From positions 124,001-188,000 of the forward strand of contig NZ_PUJW01000001.1 of NCBI RefSeq assembly GCF_011189575.1: 64,000 nucleotides of DNA, given 5' to 3'. Position numbers and translations under genes: made by a program. Below are positions 61,939 to 64,000 of this stretch, piece by piece (position 1 is the first letter of the stretch; every line of letters starts with the position of its first letter). A model generated the notes under the pieces. The model was not told the origin of the DNA, ran no database searches, and saw only the letters and a program-made list of their open reading frames with translations. Source of the DNA: Photorhabdus cinerea (GTDB taxonomy: Bacteria > Pseudomonadota > Gammaproteobacteria > Enterobacterales > Enterobacteriaceae).

Positions 61939-62438
61939 TGCAACGACATGGATGGACACTGTTGTATCACTCCTGTGTAATACAGCAGCTTCAGAAGCTG
62001 CATGACGCAGTAAAAAGGGCTGAGCAGAGTGACCCTGACAAGTTTGAGAGCAATGCTAACGTCAAGTTGTTTCGAGCACTAAGTAAATTGATTCTAGATG
62101 TGGTGCCAAGTGATCCCTCCCGAGGCGAGTATCGGCAAGGAAATACTTTGGGGTCCGCCTATCGCCATTGGCGTCGATCTAAAATTGGTCGAAGGTTTCT
62201 CCTATTCTTCCGTTATGATTCCAAGGCTAAGGTCATTGTGTATGCTTGGGTCAACGATGAGGAGACGTTGCGTTCGGAAGGTAGTAAGTCCGACCCCTAT
62301 GCGGTCTTCGAGAAGATGCTGGGACGGGGAAATCCACCCGATGACTGGGCTACATTGATCGCAGCCAGCAGAAGTGGTCATAACCGGAGTAATTCAGAAA
62401 TAGAAGGTAACAAAGATGTAATGCAATCTGTCACTTAA
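61938..62438 (+). CDS. yhaV: YhaV-type ribonuclease toxin
   Basis: 166 aa from the ATG at 61938; a TTG one codon earlier lies in the antitoxin stop region. It matches YhaV (RelE-like ribosome-dependent RNase): WTLLYHSCVIQQLQKLHDAV, RGEYRQGNTLGSAYRHWRRS, KIGRRFLLFFRYDSKAKVIV, YAWVNDEETLRS. It cleaves mRNA when PrlF is lost. The pair takes the place that the HigA-like ybaQ gene has between ybaP and copA in E. coli. The C-terminus is slightly longer than E. coli YhaV (154 aa). Confidence 0.9.
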   Translation: MQRHGWTLLYHSCVIQQLQKLHDAVKRAEQSDPDKFESNANVKLFRALSKLILDVVPSDPSRGEYRQGNTLGSAYRHWRRSKIGRRFLLFFRYDSKAKVIVYAWVNDEETLRSEGSKSDPYAVFEKMLGRGNPPDDWATLIAASRSGHNRSNSEIEGNKDVMQSVT

Positions 62439-62490
62439 ACAAACCAGTACGCCTTGGCTGTTAATTTGTCAGTCAGATAGGTGAGAAATG

Positions 62491-62520
62491 TAAAGTGCGA
62501 TCATAGATACCGCACTTTTA
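62491..62520. terminator. Bidirectional terminator between yhaV and copA
   Basis: AAAGTGCG and CGCACTTT form an 8-bp stem; A and T runs flank it on both sides, fitting the convergent genes. Confidence 0.6.
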
Positions 62521-62541
62521 CGATCTAACCAAGTCGATGCA

Positions 62542-64000
62542 TTATGATTTAGGCTTAAATCTCAACAAACGGTTAGCATTACTTACCACCGTAATTGAAG
62601 AAAGCGCCATTGCTGCACCCGCTATCACGGGATCTAACAATGTTGCGGTAAATGGATAGAGCACCCCGGCTGCGATTGGAATACCCAGTATATTGTAGAT
62701 AAATGCCCCTAGCAGGTTCTGTTTCATATTGCGCAGCGTTCCTTTAGACAACTCAACCGCATCAGCGACACTATGCAAACTGTGGCGCATCAGGGTCATC
62801 GACGCGGTTTCAATCGCGATATCACTACCACCGCCCATGGCAATCCCGACATTAGCCCGCGCCAGTGCAGGGGCATCGTTAATACCATCCCCCACCATAG
62901 CAACCTTGCGACCTGCCGCCTGAAGTTTCTGGATAACCTCAGCTTTGCCATCAGGCAACACACCTGCGATAACTTCATCAATCCCTGCTTCTTGCGCAAT
63001 CGCATTGGCAGTCACTGGATTATCGCCGGTCAGCATCACTAAACGGTAGCCCTGATGATGTAATCGTTCCAATGCAGTAATAGTATCTTTACGAAGTGGA
63101 TCGCGAATTGATAACACTGCTGCCGCTTTACCGCCCGCAGCCAGAAGAACCGGTGTGATGCCTTTCTCTGCCTGTTGGGCAATCAGTGGTTTTAGTTCCT
63201 CTGTATCAACCTGATTTTGTTCCAGCAATGTTTGATTACCCAACAACAAGGTTGTGCCATGTACTTCACCACTGATACCCAGCCCAGCTATAGTGCGAAA
63301 TTGTTCAACTTGCGGTAATGACAATCCTGCGGTTTTGGCAAGTATCGCTTTGGCTAATGGATGGTTCGAACCATTTTCCAGTGCGCCTGCCCAACACAAT
63401 ACTTCTTGTTCACTGTACCCATTGAAAGTATGGATATCAGTAACTTGTGGCATGCCTTCAGTCAGCGTTCCGGTTTTATCGAAGACAATCGTGTCCAATT
63501 TGCTGGCTTGTTGCAAGGCATCGGCATCCCGAACCAAAACACCGAATTCTGCTGCTCGACCAACGCCAGAAATAATCGACATAGGTGTTGCCAGCCCAAG
63601 GGCACAAGGACAGGCAATAATCAGCACCGTGGTAATAATGACTAACGAATACATAATCTGTGGTGCTGGGCCAATGAAGTACCAAATAGCACCTGAAATC
63701 AGAGCTATCGCGACGACAACCGGAACAAACACTGAGGAAATTTTATCTGCCAACTGACCAATCTCTGGCTTACTGCTTTGTGCCTGACGGACCAGTTTGA
63801 TAATCCGTGCTAATGCCGTTTGATTACCCACTGCGGCGGCAGTAAATAGTACTGTGCCATCCTGTACAGTCGTACCGGCATGAACGTTATCGCCTTTGGA
63901 TTTTTGCTGGGGAATCGGTTCACCGGTCAACATTGCTTCATCTATCCAAACTTCACCTTGAATGATTTCACCATCAACGGGGATACGATCACCGGTCGTC
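62542..64000 (-). CDS. copA: CopA, Cu(I)-exporting P-type ATPase (5' part beyond window edge)
   Basis: The frame is open to the right edge (reading ...[20 protein letters not shown] before MLTGEP), so only the C-terminal ~486 residues are present. Visible: actuator TGEP, the copper-site helix with [10 protein letters not shown], the phosphorylation motif DKTGTLTEG, the nucleotide-binding HPLAKAI, and the hinge [11 protein letters not shown] and [20 protein letters not shown]. It exports cuprous copper. In E. coli it is controlled by CueR; the promoter is outside the window. The neighbouring ybaP order is as in E. coli. Confidence 0.93.
   Translation of the reverse strand, partial: TTGDRIPVDGEIIQGEVWIDEAMLTGEPIPQQKSKGDNVHAGTTVQDGTVLFTAAAVGNQTALARIIKLVRQAQSSKPEIGQLADKISSVFVPVVVAIALISGAIWYFIGPAPQIMYSLVIITTVLIIACPCALGLATPMSIISGVGRAAEFGVLVRDADALQQASKLDTIVFDKTGTLTEGMPQVTDIHTFNGYSEQEVLCWAGALENGSNHPLAKAILAKTAGLSLPQVEQFRTIAGLGISGEVHGTTLLLGNQTLLEQNQVDTEELKPLIAQQAEKGITPVLLAAGGKAAAVLSIRDPLRKDTITALERLHHQGYRLVMLTGDNPVTANAIAQEAGIDEVIAGVLPDGKAEVIQKLQAAGRKVAMVGDGINDAPALARANVGIAMGGGSDIAIETASMTLMRHSLHSVADAVELSKGTLRNMKQNLLGAFIYNILGIPIAAGVLYPFTATLLDPVIAGAAMALSSITVVSNANRLLRFKPKS

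Noticed and set aside
1..64000. CRISPR arrays, rRNA and tRNA genes
   Set aside because: No regularly spaced direct repeats with unique spacers apart from the iterons, and no rRNA or tRNA sequence recognised by eye.

Overview
The window looks like chromosomal DNA of Photorhabdus (possibly close to Xenorhabdus). Evidence for this: a TccC-type toxin-complex gene, an NgrA-like phosphopantetheinyl transferase, a fabclavine/zeamine-like PUFA-type synthase, a T6SS vgrG-eagR-rhs island, an ERIC element, AT-rich intergenic DNA, and E. coli-like backbone synteny at the right end (ybaL-fsr-ushA-ybaP-copA). No rRNA, tRNA or CRISPR array was seen.

Layout. 1-4.9 kb: the 3' end of a PUFA-synthase-like operon on the + strand, with a CLF/dehydratase subunit (cut by the window edge), a PfaD enoyl reductase fused to a PLP aminotransferase, and a 51-codon stub of a Rossmann-fold gene. 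This architecture suggests a long-chain polyamine. 4.9-9.2 kb: a TccC toxin with a translationally coupled candidate immunity gene, and a YgfF-like dehydrogenase. 9.7-11.6 kb: a decayed polymorphic-toxin cassette (RNase A-like toxin end, two immunity genes broken by in-frame TGA codons, and a coupled pair of small genes).

11.95-23.8 kb: a complete lower homoprotocatechuate (HPA) pathway on the - strand (hpaG1-G2-E-D-F, an MFS pump, a gabD-type dehydrogenase, hpaH-I-X-A). The divergent repressor gene hpaR lies across an intergenic region that holds a 20-bp palindrome and an ERIC element. The hydroxylase genes hpaBC are not in the window. The pathway would turn homoprotocatechuate into pyruvate and succinate.

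24.0-26.3 kb: a second graveyard of displaced Rhs tips and immunity genes, all on the - strand. 26.3-40.4 kb: the most unusual part, a 6.5-kb block present twice as direct repeats offset by exactly 7,480 bp. It carries a tyrosine recombinase, a helically phased iteron array, a CHC2/TOPRIM/ATPase primase-helicase-like protein, an Xre repressor with twin operators, SymE, a small protein, an immunity gene and an HYD1-type Rhs toxin tip. The first copy ends in a 5'-truncated rhs fragment. The second runs into the intact 1,465-aa PAAR-Rhs gene, preceded in the operon by eagR and vgrG (to 46.3 kb). I infer a replicating or integrating element associated with rhs 3' ends that multiplies or exchanges toxin tips.

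46.7-54.2 kb: ngrA; a four-gene chaperone-usher fimbrial operon; 1.5 kb of AT-rich DNA; a degenerate Xre regulator. 54.4-64 kb: a LysE exporter, then the backbone genes ybaL, fsr, ushA and ybaP, a prlF-yhaV toxin-antitoxin module, and the 3' part of copA running off the right edge.
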